Source: an uncultured Aquimarina sp. (GTDB taxonomy: Bacteria; Bacteroidota; Bacteroidia; Flavobacteriales; Flavobacteriaceae). Taken from it: 64,000 nt of DNA. The notes below the pieces were generated by a model. That model made no database searches, was not told the DNA's origin, and saw only the letters and a list, made by a program, of their open reading frames with translations. Positions 29,301 through 36,517 of the stretch are shown in pieces. The position numbers and the translations under genes were made by a program. Position 1 is the stretch's first letter; each line of letters opens with the position of its first letter. Where the stretch lies: the NCBI GenBank assembly GCA_947502885.1, contig CANNBP010000011.1:124001-188000 (forward strand), written 5' to 3'.

Positions 29301-29497
29301 ATTGCGTAAAATCCATTTTCTCTAGAAATTACACCATAGGTAAAGTTAGTTTCAAGATCAACAACAACAACAGTAGCAAACGCAATAGGTTTTGCCTGGT
29401 TATCTTTAATAATTCCTTGTATGCTTCCGGTAGTTTCTTGAGCCAAAGCAATTGTATTTCCCACAAAAAGTAGGAGGCATAGAAAAATATTTTTCAT
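26363..29497 (-). CDS. Oar-like TonB-dependent outer-membrane receptor
   Basis: The protein has 1044 aa. A signal peptide ends IALAQ at residue ~19. Residues ~22-110 form a carboxypeptidase-regulatory-like domain (G-S-I-Q-G-I-I-K-D-N-Q-A-K-P-I-A-F-A-T-V). A plug of TonB-receptor type follows at about 115-245, with the Oar-typical R-F-N-N-L-N-I-D-G-I-A-N-N-D pattern, then a long beta-barrel ending in an aromatic residue (G-I-K-Y-Q-F). There is no SusD partner beside it, so it is not a SusC of a polysaccharide locus. Oar-like receptors are used for TonB-driven uptake or protein export across the outer membrane; the ligand is unknown. It is transcribed alone, ending at the hairpin at 26277. Confidence 0.9.
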   Translation of the reverse strand: MKNIFLCLLLFVGNTIALAQETTGSIQGIIKDNQAKPIAFATVVVVDLETNFTYGVISRENGFYAINNLPPGVHYQVEISFLGFKTVTENDVIINLGSTTIKDVVLNEEGLSLEEVVITGDTNRQKSGNETFVGRKTIKATPTINRSVQDLTKNLPENNLNSFGGASNRFNNLNIDGIANNDVIGFQEPASGASGSSANGTPGGLSRSQPIGLGAVKQVSVKLAPFDVSIGNFNGASINLVTKNGTNTTKAEIYGYGNNQNLIGRFAQGTEQEVESFYNTQVGGGIGGAIIKDKLFYYVNFEQALSNTPVLNAPGSSSSNIALEDVTAIRSRLLEVYDYDPGVFNGASLRTSSSKLFARMDYNLSDVHKISLRNNYVNSFADNLEWNSTFFNFGNQGYRHNSIANSLALELKSNFKGGNTNKLSLGFNIVKENRDFEGRVFPHIQIATSSAGRIFAGTYREASVYNTDFSTLQLADTYTFSINKHNFSTGVFAQLHDVDYGFLSAWNGRWEYRSVEDFLNDRPRRIRGVYNRTNNNFDFVNDRPSATIGVLETATFIQDNFRLNDNLSLTAGIRLDGQYLTQQLPVSEEVKNTPEFAQYNNTISRKPQFNPRFGFNYKIDNDGRYTLRGGTGLFSGRIPYLWFAYTEYISGTEYFNIDLRPEESVALTENLEDLRSTQSNLAEINLIDTDFTLPRDWKTNIAFKAKLPNRWTLDIEGTYTEVLNGVFFKSINRKNNLGSFNGADNRSYFLETGDTSKINPNFTNVFLLTNTDKGFRYNITAGIHKEIGAYRGYLGYTYGMSKDISSTVRSSPAANFEWNQAVFGNDPSLSFSNFDLRHKFVSSHSYSFDLGKEDTGFISFLYNGRAGTPFSYVYQGDLNRDGSSRNDVVYVPKDASEINLIDITDSSGNITVSAAQQWELLNAFIKNDKYLRERRGQIAERNGARTPWNHELDMKLEYGHSFKNGQKISLSFDLLNVFNFLNKDWGRLVFVPNVVNSSFSLLNLKGIENGEPQFQFNIPEGTEPYVTDLFNSRWRAQVGIKYQF

Positions 29498-29578
29498 TAA
29501 TTAAAGTATGAATATAATAGTTTACCCCAAGACTATAGGACACTGTCTAGGGCTATGATTAATTATTTATGTAAACAG

Positions 29579-30271
29579 TTATATTTGAAGCATAGGAGAA
29601 CCCCGGGTACCTGACGGTAAATTAAGAATGAAGTTTTTAGTACTCTTTATAAAATAGTATACGTGCTTAAAAGAAAATAAAAATGTTATCAAAATATGTC
29701 TTATCTCAGTGCTCAAACTGTTCAAAGCATTATCAAGAATAACATGCACATCTTGAATTTTATCTATATCTCGAAGAGTTCTAAGTCGTAAAAATGGTAA
29801 CTCACAACCATTTAAATAGCCTTCTAAAGCTTGACTTAAACTTTTGGTTTGCCAAGGTAAATGTTTGATAGCATAACGATCAAATGTTTTTGTATTAACG
29901 GCTAATAAATAAATCCCATTATCGGTCGAACGCCCATAAACTAGCTTTCCTTGATTAAGTGCTGTAACTGCTTTATCTAAAATAGAAAAACTAAGTTCTG
30001 GTGTGTCATTACCAATAATAATTATGTTATCAAAACCTTTTTTTATCGTTGTATCAATAGCATGAACAATCTTTTCTCCAAAACTTTTACCTTTTTGAAG
30101 AGTTTCATCATGTATAAAATATGGTAACTTTGTCCGCTTTACTTTCTTTAGAACATCGGTAAAGAGAGAATTACCTAGTTCTTTAAAAGCCATAAAGGGT
30201 TTATTTTTTCTTTCTTCTTCTGGAGAAAGAGAAAAAATAACGATAGCCGTTTTTGATTCGTATGAGGTCAA
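29579..30271 (-). CDS. DUF2064 / TIGR04282-type glycosyltransferase-like protein
   Basis: The protein has 230 aa, beginning at TTG 30271 (MTSYESKTAIVIFSLSPEEE). The family's core segment starts just after, so the next ATG (residue 26) would remove part of it. Typical motifs are I-I-I-I-G-N-D-T-P-E-L-S (about 92-104) and Y-G-R-S-T-D-N-G-I-Y-L-L (about 135-146), the nucleotide-sugar-binding-like part of a GT-A fold. Relatives are found in arsenosugar-biosynthesis-like clusters, but no such neighbours are here. The last ~40 residues (after the R-D-I-D segment) look less conserved. Cytoplasmic. The exact substrate is unknown. Confidence 0.75.
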   Translation of the reverse strand: MTSYESKTAIVIFSLSPEEERKNKPFMAFKELGNSLFTDVLKKVKRTKLPYFIHDETLQKGKSFGEKIVHAIDTTIKKGFDNIIIIGNDTPELSFSILDKAVTALNQGKLVYGRSTDNGIYLLAVNTKTFDRYAIKHLPWQTKSLSQALEGYLNGCELPFLRLRTLRDIDKIQDVHVILDNALNSLSTEIRHILITFLFSFKHVYYFIKSTKNFILNLPSGTRGSPMLQI

Positions 30272-30519
30272 ATATTAAAAATTATACTTTAGAATAAGTA
30301 ATGTGTCGTTGAACATATATGTTCCTTACCTAAAAATAGTAAAATCTTAGCTTAAAATTTGATTCTAAAATGGTATTCATCTGTTTTATGCTAATTATTT
30401 CTTTTGATTTGTTTGAAACCACTAGTGTGACTAATCTCACAAAAAAACAGTAAACCGATCAAAATTAAATAGATATATCAATATACCTAAGGTTAGAAAA
30501 ATAAAAATTCGTTGTTTTC

Positions 30520-31059
30520 TTAGAAATATCTTTCCTTAATAATATTAAAATGTCTTAATTCGTGCCCTGCGATATGATATACCAATGCTCTTACGGTTCT
30601 TTTATTAATAACACTTCCATCTACATCTATTCCCGAGCCACTTCTCATCATACTATCCTCGGGTAAATATTGAAATAGAGAGATTGTAGATCTTCTTACT
30701 GTTTCATACTCTTCAAAGATACTGGCTAAACTTCTCTCATTAGCATTAGAATATTTGGCATAATCATCTTGCTCAAAACCAAGCAATGGCGTATTATCAT
30801 TTCTGGCATATCTAAGGGCTCGATATGAAAAAATACGCTCATCATCAATAAGGTGCACTAAAATCTCTTTGATTGTCCATTTATCTTGCGCATATCTATA
30901 TAAGAGTTTTTCTTCTGGTAAATTGGTCATATAATTTTTAATCAATAAAAAATTCTGCCAAAGGTGCTCCAAGATTTTTCCGTCATCCTTTAACAAATCC
31001 ATATAGATATGAGAGTATTCTGGAAATTCTGACGACTCGGGTTTCTGAATTATTTTCAT
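30520..31059 (-). CDS. DinB-superfamily protein
   Basis: This 179-aa four-helix-bundle protein carries the DinB metal site: H-L-I-D-D-E-R near residue 67 and H-x-x-x-H-x-x-x-H in Y-H-I-A-G-H-E-L-R-H at about residues 162-170. DinB-like proteins include bacillithiol/mycothiol-dependent S-transferases and metal-dependent hydrolases; several function in thiol or stress metabolism. It overlaps the HxlR regulator gene by 4 nt (31056-31059), so the two are translated together, and the regulator probably responds to a related stress signal. Start ATG 31059. Confidence 0.85.
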   Translation of the reverse strand: MKIIQKPESSEFPEYSHIYMDLLKDDGKILEHLWQNFLLIKNYMTNLPEEKLLYRYAQDKWTIKEILVHLIDDERIFSYRALRYARNDNTPLLGFEQDDYAKYSNANERSLASIFEEYETVRRSTISLFQYLPEDSMMRSGSGIDVDGSVINKRTVRALVYHIAGHELRHFNIIKERYF

Positions 31060-31409
31060 GTTTTATTCGATTTTTGGCTATAATGATCGGCCCAGTTTCT
31101 AGACCACTTACCTAAAGGTTGTAATAATTTAAAAAGCTCCTCTCCTTGATTAGTAAGAGCGTACCCATTTAAAGTCCGTTCAATCAGACCAGCCATTATC
31201 AACTCTTTAAGTCTCTTATTTAATGTAGTTGGAGAAATATTTTCACAGTATTCTTGAATTTTTCGAAATGTACTCGGATTGTTGGTCAAATGCCATATGA
31301 TCCCCATAGCCCAGTTTCGTCCAAGTAAATCGAATATGACCATGATAGGTTGTCCTGTTTTAGACCCTCTTACGGGTTGACCAGGCGTTGGTTGTGATTC
31401 TAAATCCAT
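31056..31409 (-). CDS. HxlR-family winged-helix regulator
   Basis: The protein has 117 aa. The HxlR fold is shown by the W-A-M-G-I-I-W-H-L-T-N segment, F-R-K-I-Q-E-Y-C-E-N-I-S-P-T-T-L-N-K-R-L-K-E-L (recognition helix), and wing N-G-Y-A-L-T-N-Q-G. Regulators of this type often respond to reactive electrophiles or quinones and repress a neighbouring enzyme gene; one Cys (in the recognition region) could serve as sensor. It is encoded with a DinB-type protein in the same unit. Its promoter overlaps a perfect palindrome (see 31411-31459), suggesting autoregulation. Confidence 0.9.
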   Translation of the reverse strand: MDLESQPTPGQPVRGSKTGQPIMVIFDLLGRNWAMGIIWHLTNNPSTFRKIQEYCENISPTTLNKRLKELIMAGLIERTLNGYALTNQGEELFKLLQPLGKWSRNWADHYSQKSNKT

Positions 31410-31410
31410 T

Positions 31411-31459
31411 TGCTACACTTTTAGTAGCAAAGCTACATATTATGTAGCTTCTTGCCAAA
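31411..31459 (-). promoter_or_regulatory. Promoter and palindromic operator of hxlR-dinB unit
   Basis: On the minus strand the -7 box TAGCTTTG (31435-31428) matches TAnnTTTG exactly, with a -33 TTTG (31459-31456) 20 nt upstream, the Bacteroidota spacing. A perfect 19-bp palindrome, agctacata-t-tatgtagct (31431-31449), overlaps the -7 box. A second dyad, tgctac / gtagca (31411-31429), lies between it and the start codon. Binding by the HxlR protein would block RNA polymerase. Confidence 0.8.
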
Positions 31460-31586
31460 TAGAATACCTATGTATAATTAGAATATTTATTTAAAAAAAA
31501 CATTACGTGTAATCACATTTAAACAACTTTCATATACAATCCCATAAGCAAGACTTCTAGGTTTTTTCAATAAGTTCAAAACTATA

Positions 31587-32474
31587 TTAGTTATTCAAAA
31601 CATGTTTTATTTGTTCAATAAACAAATCTTCTATTTCCGAGTTTTTATTTAAACTTGCCGCATACCATGTTCTCATGCCTTTATTTGATTTAAAAGGAAT
31701 GGCTTCTAATTCCTTATCCTTTAAAAAGGGGACAACAGACCATTTTGCCATAATTGTAATACCCAAATTTGCACGAACTAATTGAATAATAGCTTCGGTA
31801 AGTTGTACCTTCTGAATAGAACTTACTACTCCTTTATTATTATTTAAGATATGATTCAAAACGTAATTTTTATCTTCGGGTAAATCATAAAGAATTAAAT
31901 TTTGATCCTTCAAATTTGAAAGATCGATAGCACTATACTTTGCTAAATCATTTTCCTTTGACATTACGATTACCATTTCATCCTCTAGAATCGCCTTAAA
32001 ATTTATAGAAGAATGATCACTTATAGTACTCACCAAAGCAAGATCTACCTTACCTTCTGTTAAATATTTAAGAGGCGCATTTGTTGCTTCAACCACAATA
32101 TTCACAGATATATTCTTATTTTCTTTCTTAAACCCTTGAACAGCTTCTGGCAACCAATGATAAGTGGTATAACACTCAGTAGTAATACGAATTGTTCTCT
32201 TCTCTCCATTTTTAATTTCGCTTATCTTATGGTTAAGTTGGGTTAATGAAGCCAACATCATTTCTGATGTATCGAAAAGAATTTGTCCTATTTCTGTTAA
32301 TACTAGTTTTTTATTTACCCTATTAAATACTTTGAGACCTACCTCATCTTCCAATTTTTTTAACTGATGACTCAGTGCTGGTTGTGAAAGAAAAAGCTTT
32401 TCAGCTGCTCTAGTTACAGATCCTTCTTTAACAATAACATTTACCAATTTTAAATTCCTAAGTGAGATATTCAT
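31587..32474 (-). CDS. LysR-family transcriptional regulator
   Basis: The protein has 295 aa. The N-terminal winged helix-turn-helix is typical: residues ~4-60 contain G-S-V-T-R-A-A-E-K-L-F-L-S-Q-P-A-L-S-H-Q-L-K-K-L-E. The C-terminal part (about 90-290) is a periplasmic-binding-protein-like sensor domain. It is divergent from the haloalkane dehalogenase gene with 106 bp between, the usual arrangement for a LysR regulator and its target. A likely operator is in that gap. Confidence 0.9.
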   Translation of the reverse strand: MNISLRNLKLVNVIVKEGSVTRAAEKLFLSQPALSHQLKKLEDEVGLKVFNRVNKKLVLTEIGQILFDTSEMMLASLTQLNHKISEIKNGEKRTIRITTECYTTYHWLPEAVQGFKKENKNISVNIVVEATNAPLKYLTEGKVDLALVSTISDHSSINFKAILEDEMVIVMSKENDLAKYSAIDLSNLKDQNLILYDLPEDKNYVLNHILNNNKGVVSSIQKVQLTEAIIQLVRANLGITIMAKWSVVPFLKDKELEAIPFKSNKGMRTWYAASLNKNSEIEDLFIEQIKHVLNN

Positions 32475-32580
32475 TATTCATTTTTATTATGATTATTATA
32501 AAAATAATTCATTTTTTTCATAAATCAAATGTATATAACTTTGTCCAACAACTCGATTTTATTTACAAAAAATAAATTCA
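32475..32580. promoter_or_regulatory. Divergent promoter region, LysR gene / dehalogenase
   Basis: Two -7-type boxes lie back to back: TACATTTG on the minus strand at 32526-32533 (for the LysR gene) and TAACTTTG on the plus strand at 32536-32543 (for the dehalogenase). No TTG stands at -33 for the dehalogenase, as expected for an activator-dependent promoter. A 7-bp inverted repeat tttttat / ataaaaa lies at 32481-32504 and could be a LysR site, although it is AT-rich and weak. Confidence 0.5.
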
Positions 32581-33552
32581 ATGGATAATTCAATCAACAT
32601 ATTATTGGTTCATAAAATCAATTTTTTACCTATAATACTTTTTTTAATACTAACTCTAAATCTCAAAGTTATGGCTCAAAACAATCAGCAATTTAAATCA
32701 AATTATCATGAAGTACTAGGTAGTAAAATGCACATACTTTCAAATGCGGAAGGACAGGGAAATCCAATAATTTTTATACACGGCAACCCTTCTAACAGCT
32801 ATTTATGGAGAAACATAGCTCCTACAGTTCTTGAAACGGGACATCCTATTTACATCCCGGATTTAATAGGAATGGGTAAATCAGACAAACCAAGTATTGA
32901 TTATACCTATCTTGAGCAATATGAATATCTAGAAACTCTAATTAAGCAATTAGGACTTAAAAATATTATTCTGGTCTTACATGATTGGGGTTCTGGTCTA
33001 GGGTTTAATTATTTTGCCAATCACCCCGAAAATGTAAAAGCGATTGCATTTATGGAAGGTATTATTGAAGATATCGGAACATATTTTGATGATACCTCAA
33101 AAGCATTCTTTAAGCAGTTAAGAGGAGTAAATGGTTGGAAAATGATAGCAGAAGATAATATTTTTTTAAATGATGTTTTACCAACTTGGGTAGTTCGAAA
33201 GTTAAGCAAAGAAGAACTAGAAGCCTATAAGGCACCATTTCAAACTGTAGAAAGTAGAAAGCCAATATGGAAATTTGTATCTCAAGTACCTTTTGATGGT
33301 AAACCTGAATTAACAACCGCGATTGTAAAAAATTATAGAAAGGCGTTACAAGAATCAGATATTCCAAAGCTATTCTTCTATGCAGAACCTGGAGCTTTTA
33401 TGCCTAAATCAATAAGAAACTGGATTATAGAAAACATTTCTAATATGGAGGTTGTAAATATTGGTCCCGGAACCCATTTTATTCAAGAGGATAATCCCGA
33501 ATTAATTGGAACAAAACTAAAAGAATGGGTACTAAGATTAAGTAAACAATAA
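32581..33552 (+). CDS. Haloalkane dehalogenase-like alpha/beta-hydrolase with signal peptide
   Basis: The protein has 323 aa. All residues of haloalkane dehalogenase subfamily II are present: nucleophile Asp135 in H-D-W-G-S, acid Glu159 in F-M-E-G, His299 in G-T-H-F, and halide-stabilising Asn69 (H-G-N-P) and Trp136. The spacings (Asn to Asp 66, Asp to Glu 24, Asp to His 164) match DhaA closely. It should hydrolyse carbon-halogen bonds of haloalkanes to alcohols. Residues 1-32 look like a Sec signal (hydrophobic stretch, end V-M-A|Q-N), unusual for this family. An in-frame ATG at 32671 would give a cytosolic protein numbered almost like DhaA, so the location is open. Regulated probably by the divergent LysR protein. 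Confidence 0.85.
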   Translation: MDNSINILLVHKINFLPIILFLILTLNLKVMAQNNQQFKSNYHEVLGSKMHILSNAEGQGNPIIFIHGNPSNSYLWRNIAPTVLETGHPIYIPDLIGMGKSDKPSIDYTYLEQYEYLETLIKQLGLKNIILVLHDWGSGLGFNYFANHPENVKAIAFMEGIIEDIGTYFDDTSKAFFKQLRGVNGWKMIAEDNIFLNDVLPTWVVRKLSKEELEAYKAPFQTVESRKPIWKFVSQVPFDGKPELTTAIVKNYRKALQESDIPKLFFYAEPGAFMPKSIRNWIIENISNMEVVNIGPGTHFIQEDNPELIGTKLKEWVLRLSKQ

Positions 33553-33599
33553 TATCCTAACGTTCTTACTGTAGGCGTATTTTTTATCGTTGTTTAAAA

Positions 33600-33625
33600 A
33601 AATCCAACACTAAAGTGTTGGATTT
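33600..33625. terminator. Terminator after dehalogenase gene
   Basis: An 11-bp perfect inverted repeat (aaatccaacac at 33600-33610, complement at 33615-33625) with a 4-nt loop has T/A-rich flanks. It lies 47 nt after the dehalogenase stop, in the gap to the convergent OmpA-family gene. Confidence 0.85.
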
Positions 33626-33766
33626 CATTCATAACCCCGAACGCTCATCATTAAAATTTTTGGATAAATTTCGATAGTACTTTTAATTTCATTTATATAT
33701 TGAGGATGTATTTGAATCGGATAGAGATATAAGAATAGTGCAATAACACGGGCTTTTTTGTTTCTA

Positions 33767-34801
33767 TTATATTTTTCTTAGTTCGACTCTTCTATTTTTA
33801 GCTTTTCCTTCTTCAGTTGAATTATCTTCTATAGGTTTAATTTGTCCAAAACCTTCACTTTTTAGTCTGGACTCATCAATATCTTCATCTATAAGTGCTA
33901 TAAGAACAGATTTTGCTCTATTTTTAGATAACTTCATATTAGATATTTCATCTCCAGTATTATCTGTATGACCTTCGATACTAATTTTTAAATCGGTATT
34001 TGCCTTCATCATTTTTGCTATTTCATTAATAACACCATAAGAATCAGCTTTAATTCTCGATTTACCAGTATCGAAATTAATATGTAGCGTCGCATACCCT
34101 TTATTGTTGATATCATCTAAAATATCATTAGCGGTAATTTTTTCTATGGTTTGCTTAAAACTTTCCATTTCTACAATTCCTATAGTTTGTGAGTCTGAAG
34201 AGACTTGAAAACCTATCATTTTATTTGACGTTTTAAGAACATAGATACTGATTGGACCATTAACAACATCTCCTGCATAAAATTCGTGCATATGCTCATA
34301 TATTGCATTGGGCGAGTCTCCCCATTTTTGAGTCAATTCATAAGGTATTTTACCATCAAAAATCAATTTTGCACCAATTGATTTTAAATATTCTGATACG
34401 CTTTTGTCAAATAAATAGTGTTCCCACTCTTTGTCTCCGTCCATTATTATCCGCATTCTTTCTACTTTACCATCAACAACAAAAAAAGTATTTCCATCGA
34501 ATAATTGGAGTTTATCAAATTTATATGATTTAGATTCATCTTTATCGATACTCATCCCCTTTGGCGGAGTAATATAAGGGTAAGCTCCTATGTCGACTGT
34601 TGATTCTGAAATATCATCCCAAGAAAACGTTTTTGTTCTACTATGTATTATATTTTTTGTTTGCTCATTATCTGTTAACGTATAGGTTTCTTTTTCTGTA
34701 ACTCCTTCAGCTTGATGATCATTATAGTTTGTTTGTTTTTCGTTTTTACAGGATACAAAAGTTGCAATTACGAATAGATAAATTAAATATGTTCTTTTCA
34801 T
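33767..34801 (-). CDS. OmpA-family lipoprotein
   Basis: The protein has 344 aa. A lipoprotein signal with lipobox F-V-S-C places the lipidated Cys at residue 18. The middle part (about 50-220) has no family I recognise. The C-terminal ~115 residues form an OmpA-like peptidoglycan-binding domain: I-N-F-D-T-G-K-S-R-I, I-E-G-H-T-D-N-T-G, S-x-N-R-A-K-S-V and N-R-R-V-E-L. It should anchor the outer membrane or its lipoprotein complex to the cell wall. Transcribed alone; a possible -7 box TATATTTG lies on the minus strand at 34907-34914. Confidence 0.9.
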   Translation of the reverse strand: MKRTYLIYLFVIATFVSCKNEKQTNYNDHQAEGVTEKETYTLTDNEQTKNIIHSRTKTFSWDDISESTVDIGAYPYITPPKGMSIDKDESKSYKFDKLQLFDGNTFFVVDGKVERMRIIMDGDKEWEHYLFDKSVSEYLKSIGAKLIFDGKIPYELTQKWGDSPNAIYEHMHEFYAGDVVNGPISIYVLKTSNKMIGFQVSSDSQTIGIVEMESFKQTIEKITANDILDDINNKGYATLHINFDTGKSRIKADSYGVINEIAKMMKANTDLKISIEGHTDNTGDEISNMKLSKNRAKSVLIALIDEDIDESRLKSEGFGQIKPIEDNSTEEGKAKNRRVELRKI

Positions 34802-34927
34802 TTAAGTGTATTTTATTGTTTTGACGTTTTATAATTACGTAAAACACTATAGGGCTATGATTTTTAGTTACGACCTTACACAATAAGCCACTAGTAATCA
34901 ATCATGCAAATATAATTAAGGTGAGTT

Positions 34928-35626
34928 TTATTGTCGTGCGCCGTATACACGTACTCTTCTGGCTAGGTATGATGTAAACTTTACCCTTCCATCCAAAACA
35001 TCAAAATAAATTTTAGACCATGCTTCGCTATAATCGTAAATCGAAAGGTCCAACCAACCATCATTATTATAATCTGTTAACAAACCTATAAATTCCACAT
35101 TATTTAATTCGGGACGTTGAGTTATCCTATTTATCATCCAAGAACTAAAATTTGTTGCCCCATCAATTATATGAACTTCTAACCTTTTTGTTCCTGCACC
35201 CCTTCTTCTCACAGCCCACAAATCAATACGACGATCCCTGTTATAATCACCTACGCGAAAAGTATAATCACGAGTAACAGTAGTGCGAAGTATAGAAGCT
35301 CTGCTAAATAAAAGACTGCTGTGGTTGTTTTTCCCATCTAAAACATGGATTTCGATATATCCCGTCCTTGTGTTAGCAATCTTAATAAACCAAGCATCCA
35401 TATGTCCATCTCTATTATAATCAGCATCTCCCGCTATAACAAAATCTTTATTATAATAATATTCTCCGAATAAACTAGTAGATTTTTTGTTTATATGTTG
35501 TGCTTTACTATTTTCTTCTGCAAATTCGTCATTTTCTTCTGCAAGTTCATCTGCTAAATTATCTTCTTGTTTTTCGCAAGAATTGAAAAGGATGACCGAA
35601 ATAGTTAATAAAATAAGTTTTTTCAT
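34928..35626 (-). CDS. Small lipoprotein with DxNxDG repeats, copy 1
   Basis: The protein has 232 aa. The lipoprotein signal MKKLILLTISVILFNSC gives a lipidated Cys17, followed by an acidic linker with the duplicated element A-E-E-N-x-E-F-A-E-E-N. Three repeats follow, each with a calcium-loop-like motif: D-Y-N-R-D-G-H-M-D, D-Y-N-R-D-R-R-I-D and D-Y-N-N-D-G-W-L-D, of the FG-GAP/VCBS type. The second motif has Arg in place of Gly, as in copy 2. It is a surface-exposed or periplasmic lipoprotein of unknown role. It is the downstream copy of a tandem pair; its own terminator appears to be damaged (see findings). Confidence 0.8.
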   Translation of the reverse strand: MKKLILLTISVILFNSCEKQEDNLADELAEENDEFAEENSKAQHINKKSTSLFGEYYYNKDFVIAGDADYNRDGHMDAWFIKIANTRTGYIEIHVLDGKNNHSSLLFSRASILRTTVTRDYTFRVGDYNRDRRIDLWAVRRRGAGTKRLEVHIIDGATNFSSWMINRITQRPELNNVEFIGLLTDYNNDGWLDLSIYDYSEAWSKIYFDVLDGRVKFTSYLARRVRVYGARQ

Positions 35627-35778
35627 TGTTTAATTTTTGTTGTTTCTAATAATTTGATAAAGTCTGTTTTAATAAAAAGAACCTCCTTACTTGTAATGAA
35701 GTCGTATCATTAAATGTTGTTTCATTATAAAGTCGAAAAAAAAAGAGCCTCCCCTTACGCTAACATTTAAAAAAATAT

Positions 35779-35814
35779 AATTAAGGCAAGTTTTATTTTA
35801 AACCCGCCTTAATT
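35779..35814 (-). terminator. Terminator of lipoprotein copy 2
   Basis: Arms at 35779-35793 (aattaaggcaagttt) and 35800-35814 pair over 15 bp with two G-U wobbles on RNA, followed on the minus strand by atattttttt. It lies 1 nt after the stop of copy 2. Copy 1 retains only the distal arm. Confidence 0.8.
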
Positions 35815-35815
35815 T

Positions 35816-36517
35816 TTATTGCCGTGCGCCGTATACAGATACTCTTCTGGCTAGGTATGATCTAAACTTTACCCTTCCATCCAAGACATCAAGATAAATT
35901 TTAGGCCATCCTTCACTATGATCGTAAATCGAAATATCCAACCAACCATCATTATTATAATCCGTTAAATATGCACCTAGATTTTCTTGATTATTTAGTT
36001 CGGGACGTGGAGTTACCCTATTTATCATCCAGGAACTAAAGTTTGTTGCCCCATCAATAATATGCACTTCTAACCTATTTGTTCCTGCATTCCTTGTTCT
36101 AATAGCCCACAAATCAACACGACGATCTCTGTTGTAATCACCTACCTTAAAATCATAACCATTAGTAACAGTGGTGCGAAGAATAGAAGCTCTCTTAAAA
36201 AGAAGCCTATTGTAATCGGTTTTTCCATCTAAAACATGGATTTCGATATAACCTGTCCTTGTATTAGAAGTTTTAACAAACCAAGCGTCAATATGACCAT
36301 CTCTATTATAATCAAGCTCTCCCGCATTGTGATAATTGGGACTTAAATGATATTGCACCCATAAATTAGTAGATTTTTTGTCTATATGTTGTGCTTTACT
36401 ATTTTCTTCTGCAAATTCATGGTTTTCTTCTGCAAATTCATCAGCTAAATTATCTTCTTGTTTTTCGCAAGAATTAAAAAGGATGACCGAAATAGTTAAT
36501 AAAATAAGTTTTTTCAT
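35816..36517 (-). CDS. Small lipoprotein with DxNxDG repeats, copy 2
   Basis: The protein has 233 aa and is a close paralogue of copy 1 just downstream: the same lipoprotein signal (Cys17), the same acidic linker with a duplicated F-A-E-E-N element, and three repeats with D-Y-N-R-D-G-H-I-D, D-Y-N-R-D-R-R-V-D and D-Y-N-N-D-G-W-L-D. Differences cluster around residues 50-75 and in the last third. Both copies end S-V-Y-G-A-R-Q or V-Y-G-A-R-Q. This copy keeps an intact leader and terminator and is likely the ancestral-like unit. Role unknown. Confidence 0.8.
   Translation of the reverse strand: MKKLILLTISVILFNSCEKQEDNLADEFAEENHEFAEENSKAQHIDKKSTNLWVQYHLSPNYHNAGELDYNRDGHIDAWFVKTSNTRTGYIEIHVLDGKTDYNRLLFKRASILRTTVTNGYDFKVGDYNRDRRVDLWAIRTRNAGTNRLEVHIIDGATNFSSWMINRVTPRPELNNQENLGAYLTDYNNDGWLDISIYDHSEGWPKIYLDVLDGRVKFRSYLARRVSVYGARQ

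Noticed and set aside
26363..29497. SusC of a polysaccharide utilisation locus
   Set aside because: No SusD-like lipoprotein or glycoside hydrolase is adjacent; plug and barrel motifs fit Oar-like receptors.
32581..32670. Treating the first 30 codons of the dehalogenase as untranslated
   Set aside because: The segment reads as a good signal peptide and ATG 32581 is well placed behind the -7 box; the shorter start is noted as an alternative only.
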